Shown: piece by piece, positions 1 through 5,469 of the stretch
Numbering within the stretch: the stretch's first letter is position 1
How the letters are laid out: the number at the start of each line of letters is the position of its first letter
Origin: GCA-020348365 sp964347995
GTDB taxonomy: Archaea; Thermoproteota; Bathyarchaeia; Bathyarchaeales; Bathyarchaeaceae
Direction: 5' to 3'
DNA: 17,473 bases
Assembly (NCBI GenBank): GCA_964347995.1
Contig: CAYGBA010000031.1
Coordinates: forward strand, 1-17,473
Made by a program: the position numbers and the translations under genes
The notes under the pieces: model-generated
The model's database searches: none
What the model saw: only the letters and a program-made list of their open reading frames with translations
Told to the model about the DNA's origin: nothing

Positions 1-595
1 AGAACTTTGCGAACTCGACGCAGCTTCTAACCATTTTTTCGATTTCTTGCCTCTCTTCCTCAGACAAAGCCTTTGCCATGCCGCCAGGTAAAGCGCTCAC
101 AGGATGGGTTGCCCTACCTCCAAGAATAGCCGTTATTTTCTGCCCAAAGGCTCTATGTTTGATCACCTCTTTGGCAATATCCAAGCCGACCTTCTCTATT
201 ACTCCAAGAATGTTTCTTTTCGCTGGTGATGCATCCGGGCCTACAACGAAGTCTGGAGCCGCCAAAAAGTAGAAGTTCAGTATATGATCGTAGATATAAT
301 AGCCGCAATACTCCAGCTCTCTCAAATTCTTGGCCGTTTCCGTAGGTTCCACATTGAACGCCGCGTCGCAAGCCTTTGCGCCAGCCATATGGTGTGCAAC
401 TGGGCAGACGCCGCAGATTCTGGTAGTTATTATAGGTAGATCTTCGGCTCTCCTCCCTTCGCAGAAACGCTCAAATCCTCTCAGTTCTGGGACTTGGAAG
501 TAGGCGTTTTCCACGTTTCCCTGTGTGTTTAGAAATATGGTTATTTTTCCATGGCCTTCCAACCTTGTGATCGGGTCTATGACTATCTGTTTCAT
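1..595 (-). CDS. mvhA: Mvh-type [NiFe]-hydrogenase large subunit, partial (C-terminus beyond window)
   Basis: Catalytic large subunit of a group 3 [NiFe]-hydrogenase, which oxidises H2 and passes electrons to MvhG. The first 198 residues are visible. The N-terminus has the family motif RLEGHGK at residues 11-17. The L1 nickel-binding motif RICGVCPVAH lies at residues 59-68, with C61 and C64 as metal ligands. The C-terminal L2 CxxC motif falls outside the window, so catalytic completeness cannot be judged. The start codon overlaps the stop of mvhG in an ATGA arrangement, and a GGAGGG Shine-Dalgarno lies about 7 nt upstream, so the two are translationally coupled in one operon. Assignment to MvhA rather than F420-reducing FrhA rests on the partner subunit and on the hdr/mvhD genes nearby; no frhB-like gene is seen. 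Confidence 0.9.
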   Translation of the reverse strand, partial: MKQIVIDPITRLEGHGKITIFLNTQGNVENAYFQVPELRGFERFCEGRRAEDLPIITTRICGVCPVAHHMAGAKACDAAFNVEPTETAKNLRELEYCGYYIYDHILNFYFLAAPDFVVGPDASPAKRNILGVIEKVGLDIAKEVIKHRAFGQKITAILGGRATHPVSALPGGMAKALSEEERQEIEKMVRSCVEFAKF

Positions 596-1530
596 TTCAT
601 CACCCTCCTTCTAAGAATGGAACGAGCAAGAGAATATTTGTAGAATGTTCCGATGGGATCTATAGCTTGGTTGATTACTTCTGGACTAGTGGCGATAGAC
701 GCAAGTGCGCTGACGGCGGCAGCGCCTTGGTCTGTTACGCGTGGGCCTGGACCATTGCAACCAGTGCAAGGTATATTTGCGTTTGGACACTGGGCTTCGC
801 AGCCTGCTCGGGTGGCCGGACCCATGCATACCACTTTCTGATCCCAAAAGCACGTTTTGAAGTCGTCGTCGATTTCGTAAATCCTCTTTATTTCGGAGAG
901 TTTTCGGTCCTTTTTCTCCCTTGGGCATTCATCACAGACGGATTTGTTTGGCATCAAAACAGAACCTTTTGGAGGTAGTTCATTATTGAATATAGCTCCA
1001 ACTGCTTGGATTATGAGGGAAACTGGCGGAGGGCACCCTGATAGAAAGTAGTCTACGTCTACGGTTTGGGCCAGAGTCTTCACAGTGTCGTAGAATTCTG
1101 GTAGTTCCAGCTCTCCTTCCTTAACCTTAAGGGAAGTTTTCGGGGTTACCGATCTAGGATTTCTTGTGGAAGGAGTTTCGAAGTATGCTCGTTCAAAGAC
1201 GGTTTCCTTGTCCCAGAGATTTGCAAGGCCTACAACGCATCCGTCACAGGCACAGGAGCCAAAGGCTACCAAGACTTTGGACTTTTTCCTCAGAAGCTTA
1301 GCTAGGTGTTCCTGTTCTTCTGTTCTTATGGCGCCGTTGAAGAAGCAGACATCTATGTACTTATCCGGCATTGCCTCTACGTCTTTGTATTTGACGTCCA
1401 TGGCCACTGGCCAAAAGACGATGTCTGCTTTTGCAACAACGTCCAAGATCTTCTCGTTTATGTCCAGCACCGCTATTTCGCATCCACCGCAGCTAGCAGC
1501 CCAATAGAAGGCAAACTTCAGCTTTTCCAT
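592..1530 (-). CDS. mvhG: Mvh-type [NiFe]-hydrogenase small subunit
   Basis: Small FeS subunit that carries electrons from the NiFe site of MvhA towards MvhD and HdrA. It has 312 residues. The proximal cluster region WAASCGGCE is at residues 10-18, followed by GSCACDGC at 91-98 and SGCPPP near residue 168. A cysteine-rich C-terminal third (CDECPR, ATRAGCEAQC, CTGCNGPGPR) fits the medial and distal clusters of group 3 small subunits. I chose the ATG at 1530 because GGGTGG lies about 5 nt upstream. A GTG at 1548 would add six residues with no better ribosome site. It is the first gene of a minus-strand unit with mvhA. No mvhD is adjacent; the two mvhD genes are in the hdr operon at 7200 and 10983. 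Confidence 0.92.
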   Translation of the reverse strand: MEKLKFAFYWAASCGGCEIAVLDINEKILDVVAKADIVFWPVAMDVKYKDVEAMPDKYIDVCFFNGAIRTEEQEHLAKLLRKKSKVLVAFGSCACDGCVVGLANLWDKETVFERAYFETPSTRNPRSVTPKTSLKVKEGELELPEFYDTVKTLAQTVDVDYFLSGCPPPVSLIIQAVGAIFNNELPPKGSVLMPNKSVCDECPREKKDRKLSEIKRIYEIDDDFKTCFWDQKVVCMGPATRAGCEAQCPNANIPCTGCNGPGPRVTDQGAAAVSALASIATSPEVINQAIDPIGTFYKYSLARSILRRRVMK

Positions 1531-1563
1531 ATTACCACCCATGCGCACGCTCTATTTACTAAG

Positions 1564-1590
1564 TGAGAACAAAAAAGGTATGCCTTCTCA
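1564..1590. repeat. Interrupted inverted repeat TGAGAA-N15-TTCTCA at the mvhG start region
   Basis: Six-base arms (1564-1569 and 1585-1590) flank a 15-nt spacer and lie directly between the predicted TATA box and the predicted transcription start of mvhGA. The position suits a repressor operator. The short arms mean it could be chance. Confidence 0.3.
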
Positions 1591-1602
1591 GATTTAAATT
1601 TA
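1591..1602 (-). promoter_or_regulatory. TATA element of the mvhGA operon
   Basis: Read on the minus strand, this AT-rich block (TAAATTTAAATC) is about 60 nt before the mvhG ATG. A start about 25 nt downstream would fall near 1570, giving a leader of roughly 40 nt. It is the best TATA-like element in the gap between the exporter gene and mvhG. The prediction is by eye. Confidence 0.5.
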
Positions 1603-1675
1603 GCCTTATGCGATGGGGATTTGTTGGGCCCTATTTTTAAGGAATAGGTTGCCTAGCAATCGCAGCATATCTCTT

Positions 1676-2461
1676 TTATAAGAGTACCATTATCAACGTT
1701 CGAATGTTTAGAGCTGCGACCCACAATCCAACGAGTATTCCTAATAATCTACGCGGCGTTTTTGATGTTATATAAGCAGCGATTGGAGTTAAGATAATCC
1801 CCCCTATGACTATGGGAAGGACAATATTCCACAGAAAACTCTCAAATCCTATGATGAGGCCAAATGTTACAAACGTAGCTACAGAGACTATCGGCTCAGT
1901 GAACTCTACCGTTCCCACGGCTTTTCTGGGATCCGACCCTGTTGCTATGAAAGCGGGCGTGAGGATTGGACCCCATCCACCACCACCCGAGGCATCCACA
2001 AACCCAGCCACAAAGCCAAGTACAGCGATTTTTCTCCGCGAATAGCTTTTCTCTATTGACGATGAGGACGACTCCACCTCACTTTTTTTCCATCGGAGAA
2101 GGAATTTAATCAAAATCACCAATCCCATACACAACAGAACTGAAGCGACGATCGGTTTTGCTGCTTCAAGCGTGAGAAGGGCTAGTCCGGCTGCTCCTAG
2201 AACTGCACCTATTGTTCCGCAGACAAGCAACGGCACAAGAAGGTCCTTTCTGACGTTGCCGAACTTGAGATGAGAACCTGCAGATACTGAATCTACGATG
2301 GCTTCTGCTGTATGAACTGAGGCGCTTGCAACTGCTGGAGCAATTCCAAACGACACAAGAACACTAGCAGCAGTAACTCCATACCCCATTCCTAAACTAG
2401 AATCAACAAATCCGCATACAAGCCCAGAAATCACAAGGACTAAGAACTCTCCCCCTATCAA
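1676..2461 (-). CDS. TauE/SafE-family membrane permease (putative sulfite/organosulfonate exporter)
   Basis: Integral membrane protein of the TauE/SafE (former DUF81) family, whose characterised members export sulfite or sulfonates. The substrate here is unknown. There are about eight hydrophobic segments in two homologous halves, each opening with the family hallmark (GFVDSSLGMGYG near the N-terminus and GFVDASGGGGWG in the middle). A polar Ser/Glu-rich loop separates the halves. The open frame runs up to 2605, but the extra 48 residues are hydrophilic, unlike the family, and lie upstream of the predicted promoter. The TTG at 2461 has GGGTG seven nt upstream and gives 261 residues, the usual family length. 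A GTG at 2470 is the alternative. Sulfite export could protect or serve sulfur and thiol metabolism linked to Hdr enzymes, but that link is speculative. Confidence 0.83.
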   Translation of the reverse strand: MIGGEFLVLVISGLVCGFVDSSLGMGYGVTAASVLVSFGIAPAVASASVHTAEAIVDSVSAGSHLKFGNVRKDLLVPLLVCGTIGAVLGAAGLALLTLEAAKPIVASVLLCMGLVILIKFLLRWKKSEVESSSSSIEKSYSRRKIAVLGFVAGFVDASGGGGWGPILTPAFIATGSDPRKAVGTVEFTEPIVSVATFVTFGLIIGFESFLWNIVLPIVIGGIILTPIAAYITSKTPRRLLGILVGLWVAALNIRTLIMVLL

Positions 2462-2490
2462 TTTCCACACCCTGCATCCGCTTCGGTTAG

Positions 2491-2509
2491 TTTTGGTAGT
2501 ATACCAAAA
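2491..2509. repeat. Perfect palindrome TTTTGGTA-N3-TACCAAAA, candidate operator
   Basis: Eight-base perfect arms around a 3-nt centre. The site is 12-30 nt downstream of the minus-strand TATA element at 2521-2530, so it covers the expected transcription start of the exporter gene, a classic repressor position. A half-site ACCAAAA recurs at 2579-2585, before the divergent AbrB-like gene. That gene product, being dimeric by family, is a natural candidate binder. Confidence 0.6.
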
Positions 2510-2520
2510 TGTTTTCTCGA

Positions 2521-2536
2521 GTATATAAGGTTTACC
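2521..2536 (-). promoter_or_regulatory. TATA/BRE promoter of the TauE-type exporter gene
   Basis: On the minus strand the block reads GTAAACCTTATATAC: a purine-rich BRE-like part followed by a good archaeal TATA box. A start about 25 nt downstream falls near 2500, inside the palindrome at 2491-2509, leaving a leader of about 40 nt to the chosen TTG start. Confidence 0.6.
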
Positions 2537-2622
2537 CCTGTTGAGTAGTAAGTAATGTAAATACCACTCCAGTACCGCACCAAAACACTTATGGTAGTTT
2601 CGCAATTGATTTAGGGATTAAA

Positions 2623-2799
2623 ATGTTAGAAGATGTCCTTTATGTAGAAGAAACGAAGCTCACGGTCAGAAAGTATAGGCACAGAACGACTGTTCCGGCC
2701 AAAATATTCAACCTGTTGAAGCTTGAAGATGGCGATATCTTGAGATGGATCGCGATGAAAGATGGAAAAATCCTCATCGAAAAGAAGTCTACAAAGTGA
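2623..2799 (+). CDS. Small AbrB/SpoVT-type DNA-binding protein
   Basis: A 58-residue protein. Its core is a swapped-hairpin AbrB/MazE domain: the segment KYRHRTTVPAKIFNLLKLED (about residues 17-36) matches the family pattern of a beta strand, 'TVPA-x-I', a short helix and 'L-x-x-GD', followed by a closing strand DGKILIEKK. Such proteins are dimeric DNA-binding regulators or antitoxins. No toxin gene is adjacent, so a free-standing regulator is more likely. The ATG is preceded by AGGGAT at modest spacing. The gene is divergent from the TauE-type exporter, and the palindrome at 2491-2509 lies between the two. It converges with the small minus-strand gene ending at 2831. Confidence 0.75.
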   Translation: MLEDVLYVEETKLTVRKYRHRTTVPAKIFNLLKLEDGDILRWIAMKDGKILIEKKSTK

Positions 2800-2812
2800 C
2801 CTACGACTTTGG

Positions 2813-2827
2813 AAAAATCATTAAAAA
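2813..2827 (-). terminator. T-rich terminator downstream of the phoU-like unit
   Basis: On the minus strand two runs of five T (2823-2827 and 2813-2817) follow directly after the stop of the small charged gene. T-tracts of this kind end archaeal transcripts. There is no clear hairpin, as is normal in archaea. Confidence 0.45.
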
Positions 2828-2830
2828 GCT

Positions 2831-3025
2831 TCAAGGAGTGTTCTTTTTGGTCTTCTTTTCTTGCTCCTCAAGCATGCGTTTGAGATGTTTCTCCATCTTC
2901 AACTCGTAAGCGTGCTCTTCAGGAGGGGAGGGCAGTTGTTTCAGGTATTCTTCCACGGCTGTTGCTTCAATCCTCTTCCGTCTCTTTTGGCTTTTGTCTG
3001 TCTTGTCCATGTTGCATTCTCTCAT
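2831..3025 (-). CDS. Small highly charged hypothetical protein
   Basis: I do not recognise this protein. With the ATG at 3025 it has 64 residues, with the ATG at 3010 it has 59. The frame is open further up to 3115, but that would overlap the preceding regulator gene by 59 nt. It is rich in Lys, Arg and Glu, has no hydrophobic segment, and contains a central QLPSPPEEHAYELK stretch followed by a Lys/Glu-rich probable helix (EKHLKRMLEEQEKKTKK) that could form a coiled coil. It follows the AbrB-PhoU gene by about 30 nt on the same strand and precedes a T-rich terminator, so it is probably co-transcribed. None of the start codons has a good Shine-Dalgarno, which leaves some doubt about whether it is translated. 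Confidence 0.45.
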   Translation of the reverse strand: MRECNMDKTDKSQKRRKRIEATAVEEYLKQLPSPPEEHAYELKMEKHLKRMLEEQEKKTKKNTP

Positions 3026-3056
3026 CTGATAATCGCTTTCTGCGCGTGCACTCTTT

Positions 3057-4103
3057 CTATTTGAAGCTTGTTGACCAGCCGGGTGAACATATTTTGGTCT
3101 TTTTTTCAAGAGCATTGTTTATGGCTTTCAGAGCAATGCCTGCGCCATTGTCTGCTATTCTGGCAATGTCCCAAAGAATGCACCTTATGGTGGGTATTTC
3201 AGGAAGTTCCCGTATCAATCTGTCCCTTTCGAGCTCAATGAACGACATCATCTCTAAAACGCTGTTTGCAATCTTGATGTCACCAATAAAGAAGCAATCC
3301 ACAGCTTTCAGAACCAAGTCATGAGCTAGGTCATTTAGATTGCCTATTCTTTCCACGGCCCAATTGGGTAGTTGATCTTTGTATCTTCGCAGCAGTACAA
3401 TAACCCTGCGTGCTATATCCTGAGCGTAATCAGCGATCAACTCTAGATATCTCAACATCAGCCCATAGTATAGAATATGTAACGGGTCTTTCAATCCTAT
3501 TTCTTCAGCAACTCCTTTTTTCCTTTGCGCAGAAATTAACAACCTCATCGCAAGCAAATACATCATATCAGCCTCATCTTCTCGTTTCATAGCACTTTTT
3601 GCTAAGGACTCATCGGAATCTACGAGTGCTTGTACTGCTTCTTTCACAATTGTCAACGAAATCACGGAAAGCCTACGCAACAGCATGTCTAGTTGGAACT
3701 TTCTTGGGTCAACAGAACATTGGAGGGTAATGCGATCTGTTGTCTCCTCTACGATTCCTAATCCTACCAATTTGCGCATAATCCCTCTGATTTCCTCGAT
3801 GTGTTCAGAAGGTATCCTTTCGGAAGATATTATTGAAAAGATGTCGCGACCGAGAATGTAGCTACCCACGATTATTCGTTCCAACATTTTCGGCTCGTCA
3901 CATAGATCACAGTTGCAGATATACTCCCTTACTTCTTCTCTAGATTTTACAAGTTTGCTTGGGAGCAACTTAAGTGAACCATCTCGTTCTTCATTCCAAA
4001 ACACGGTGTCTCCCCGTTTCAAACCTGTTTCCTTCACCCAGTCGCTGGGCAGGGAGACGGATAGACTTGAGTAGCCGACTTTTTGCACCTTTCTAGTTTC
4101 CAT
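3057..4103 (-). CDS. AbrB-PhoU fusion, phosphate-uptake-type regulator
   Basis: A 348-residue archaeal PhoU-like protein. Residues 1-48 form an AbrB/SpoVT DNA-binding domain (pattern KVGYSSLSVSLPSDWVKETG, then L-K-R-GD and a closing strand LKLLPS). Residues from about 110 onward are helical with the PhoU repeat character: acidic, metal-binding-like segments such as KREDEADMMYLLAMRLL and a second repeat with LELIADYAQDIARRVIVLL. This architecture is common in archaea and is thought to join phosphate-signal sensing to DNA binding. No pst phosphate transporter genes are in the window, so the regulated target is not obvious. GGAGG lies 8 nt before the ATG. Its promoter is divergent from the RHH-lipoyl gene at 4215. 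Confidence 0.87.
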   Translation of the reverse strand: METRKVQKVGYSSLSVSLPSDWVKETGLKRGDTVFWNEERDGSLKLLPSKLVKSREEVREYICNCDLCDEPKMLERIIVGSYILGRDIFSIISSERIPSEHIEEIRGIMRKLVGLGIVEETTDRITLQCSVDPRKFQLDMLLRRLSVISLTIVKEAVQALVDSDESLAKSAMKREDEADMMYLLAMRLLISAQRKKGVAEEIGLKDPLHILYYGLMLRYLELIADYAQDIARRVIVLLRRYKDQLPNWAVERIGNLNDLAHDLVLKAVDCFFIGDIKIANSVLEMMSFIELERDRLIRELPEIPTIRCILWDIARIADNGAGIALKAINNALEKKTKICSPGWSTSFK

Positions 4104-4124
4104 ATGATGCAGCCTCCGTACTTA

Positions 4125-4136
4125 TAGTAATTACTA
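4125..4136. repeat. Perfect 12-bp palindrome TAGTAATTACTA, candidate operator
   Basis: The palindrome sits about 12-23 nt downstream of the minus-strand TATA element (4144-4153), so it covers the expected start of the phoU-like transcript. It lies in the shared divergent region with the RHH-lipoyl genes. Both the AbrB-PhoU protein and the RHH proteins are plausible binders, since both families bind palindromes as dimers. Confidence 0.5.
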
Positions 4137-4143
4137 ATTCCTT

Positions 4144-4153
4144 CAATATAAGC
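4144..4153 (-). promoter_or_regulatory. TATA element of the AbrB-PhoU gene
   Basis: On the minus strand the block reads GCTTATATTG. A start about 25 nt downstream falls near 4125, leaving a leader of roughly 20 nt that contains the GGAGG ribosome site. Confidence 0.5.
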
Positions 4154-4157
4154 ATTA

Positions 4158-4206
4158 CGTATTTATTTTCCTACATTCTAAATATCAACGTAGAAGAATA
4201 GGAGGG
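4158..4206 (+). promoter_or_regulatory. Promoter and ribosome site of the RHH-lipoyl gene pair
   Basis: The AT-rich block GTATTTATTTTC (about 4159-4170) is a weak TATA candidate that would place the start near 4190. GGAGGG at 4201-4206 lies 8 nt before the ATG and clearly fixes that start codon. The AT-rich CTAAATATC block near 4178-4187 is the alternative TATA, but it would leave almost no leader. Confidence 0.4.
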
Positions 4207-4214
4207 AAGTAAAT

Positions 4215-4784
4215 ATGGCAAAAATGAGAGCTGTAAGGATTCGGCAAGAACTCCTAGAAGAAGCCAAGAAAGAGGTGGAGAAAGGCCAGTATAGAAGCCT
4301 CTCTGAATTTGTTTCTGAAGCAATTCGACTGCGCATGCGAAAACTAATCAAAGAAAGAGGAACGGAATATCTGGAGCGCGACAGGTATAGCAGGATGCGT
4401 CAGCTACAAGTACAACTATTCTTCACACCAAAACACATCTGGGTTCAGACAACTCCTCAAGGAAACGTAAGAATTGGAATAACCGATTATTTCCAAGGAC
4501 AACTCAAAGAGATAGTCAATATAAGAACTGACAAGTCTGGTGAAGAGGTTTCGAAAGATGAACCTTTGGGTGTAGTGGAAACTTGGTGGTTTACCCATGA
4601 CTTGTATTCGCCACTAAATGGAAAGATAGTCTCAGTTAACAAGGCGGTCACAGAAGATCCGTTCATACTGAACGCGGACCCGTATCAGTGGATTGTGGAA
4701 GTTCAGCCTGAACACAAGGAAGTCGAGTCATGGACAAACGGACTGTTAAGTTTGGTAGAGTACAGAGAAGTCACCAAAGCTTGA
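4215..4784 (+). CDS. RHH DNA-binding domain fused to a GcvH-like lipoyl domain lacking the lipoyl lysine (copy 1)
   Basis: A 189-residue two-domain protein. Residues 1-47 match the ribbon-helix-helix (CopG/ParD) pattern: a short strand MRAVRIRQELLEEA, then a helix and YRSLSEFVSEAIRLRMRKL. Residues 66-170 match glycine-cleavage H protein almost end to end: FTPKHIWV, VRIGITDYFQGQL, the loop GVVETWWFTHDLYSP, the turn LNGKIVSVNKAV and the tail PFILNADPY. In GcvH the loop reads G-V-V-E-S-V-K-A-x-S-D; here the lipoylated lysine is W125, so the domain cannot carry lipoate in the usual way. It is therefore more likely a ligand- or partner-binding sensor domain than a carrier. No gcvP or gcvT gene is near. 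A paralogue follows 31 nt downstream, and the gltD/hdr operon follows that. The function is inferred from architecture only. Confidence 0.85.
   Translation: MAKMRAVRIRQELLEEAKKEVEKGQYRSLSEFVSEAIRLRMRKLIKERGTEYLERDRYSRMRQLQVQLFFTPKHIWVQTTPQGNVRIGITDYFQGQLKEIVNIRTDKSGEEVSKDEPLGVVETWWFTHDLYSPLNGKIVSVNKAVTEDPFILNADPYQWIVEVQPEHKEVESWTNGLLSLVEYREVTKA
4296..4334 (+). repeat. 39-bp identical tract shared with 4897-4935 (copy 1)
   Basis: This tract, which encodes SLSEFVSEAIRLR in the RHH domain, is identical base for base, wobble positions included, to 4897-4935 in the paralogue. The flanking coding sequence is clearly diverged. This fits recent gene conversion. Confidence 0.9.
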
Positions 4785-4815
4785 AGGTCACACGCCAAGG
4801 CCAGGAGAAAGGTAC

Positions 4816-5412
4816 ATGTCAGAATGGAAAACCATACGCATCAAACAAGAACTCGTGACAGCCGCGGAAAGAACTCTCGAGAAGAGCCGCTACAGGAGCC
4901 TCTCTGAATTTGTTTCTGAAGCAATTCGACTGCGCCTTGATGAATTGAAGGAAGGCCTTGAAACAATTACTGAGAAGCAGATTGAATATCCGGTAATCCA
5001 CGAACGACTGCTCTACACCACTAATCACGTGTGGGCAATGATAACCCCCGAGGGATGCACAAGAATAGGTTTATCCGAATACGCCCAGGAGCGCCTAAAG
5101 GGAATCGTTGGTATCCAGACCGACCCTGTCGGATCTGAAGTTATGAGAGAGGCGCCTTTTGGGGTCATTGAAACATGGATGTTTATGTTTGACCTGTACT
5201 CTCCTGTCAGTGGCAAAATTATCAAACTCAACAAAGTTCTCCAAAACGAGCCTTCCATGATCAACAAGAATCCTTATGAAATAGGATGGATAGCTGAAAT
5301 CAAACCCAACAACTTAATCACAGTGGAAGAAGAGTTAAGGGATTTGATGAGACCCCATCAATATAAAATGTGGGCGAACAAGATAGGTCGACCACGGATC
5401 CTAGGCATCTAA
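4816..5412 (+). CDS. RHH DNA-binding domain fused to a GcvH-like lipoyl domain lacking the lipoyl lysine (copy 2)
   Basis: A 198-residue paralogue of the gene just upstream with the same two domains. The RHH domain covers residues 1-45 (WKTIRIKQELVTAAERTLEK, then YRSLSEFVSEAIRLR). The GcvH-like domain covers about 66-165 (YTTNHVWA, TRIGLSEYAQERL, GVIETWMFMFDLYSP, VSGKIIKLNKVL). The lipoyl-lysine position is M122. Both copies share the altered loop ETW-x-F-x-x-DLYSP, so the loss of lysine is shared and looks maintained rather than random decay. A C-terminal extension (MRPHQYKMWANKIGRPRI) is basic. AGGAG and GAAAGG lie before the ATG. A T-rich tract follows the stop. RHH proteins act as dimers, so homo- and heterodimers with copy 1 are possible. 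Confidence 0.84.
   Translation: MSEWKTIRIKQELVTAAERTLEKSRYRSLSEFVSEAIRLRLDELKEGLETITEKQIEYPVIHERLLYTTNHVWAMITPEGCTRIGLSEYAQERLKGIVGIQTDPVGSEVMREAPFGVIETWMFMFDLYSPVSGKIIKLNKVLQNEPSMINKNPYEIGWIAEIKPNNLITVEEELRDLMRPHQYKMWANKIGRPRILGI
4897..4935 (+). repeat. 39-bp identical tract shared with 4296-4334 (copy 2)
   Basis: Second copy of the tract, in the second RHH-lipoyl gene. It covers the second part of the RHH domain (SLSEFVSEAIRLR). Confidence 0.9.
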
Positions 5413-5418
5413 TTAACA

Positions 5419-5427
5419 CTCTTTTTT
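5419..5427 (+). terminator. T-tract after the RHH-lipoyl pair
   Basis: A run CTCTTTTTT begins about 7 nt after the stop of copy 2. It may end or weaken transcription before the gltD/hdr operon. The remaining gap to 5470 has no strong TATA box (TAATTAAC at 5410-5417 is the only candidate), so partial read-through is also possible. Confidence 0.35.
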
Positions 5428-5469
5428 CCAACATCGTAAGCGAACGACAATGGGGAGACCTCCTAAAGA

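Noticed and set aside
1630..1648. Short inverted repeat CCTATT-N7-AATAGG after the exporter gene
   Set aside because: Six-base arms in an AT-rich gap with no T-tract; it is too weak to call a terminator or operator.
2462..2605. Longer N-terminus for the TauE-type exporter (start at 2605)
   Set aside because: The extra 48 residues are hydrophilic, unlike the family, and the promoter and palindrome at 2491-2536 lie inside that stretch. TTG at 2461 has a well-placed Shine-Dalgarno.
4215..5412. Calling the two genes glycine cleavage H protein (gcvH)
   Set aside because: The lipoyl lysine is replaced in both, an RHH domain is fused in front, and no gcvP or gcvT gene is near, so carrier function is not supported.
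4215..5412. Calling the RHH proteins or the AbrB-like proteins antitoxins
   Set aside because: No toxin-like gene (RelE, VapC or MazF type) lies next to any of them. Residues after the RHH domain belong to the GcvH fold.
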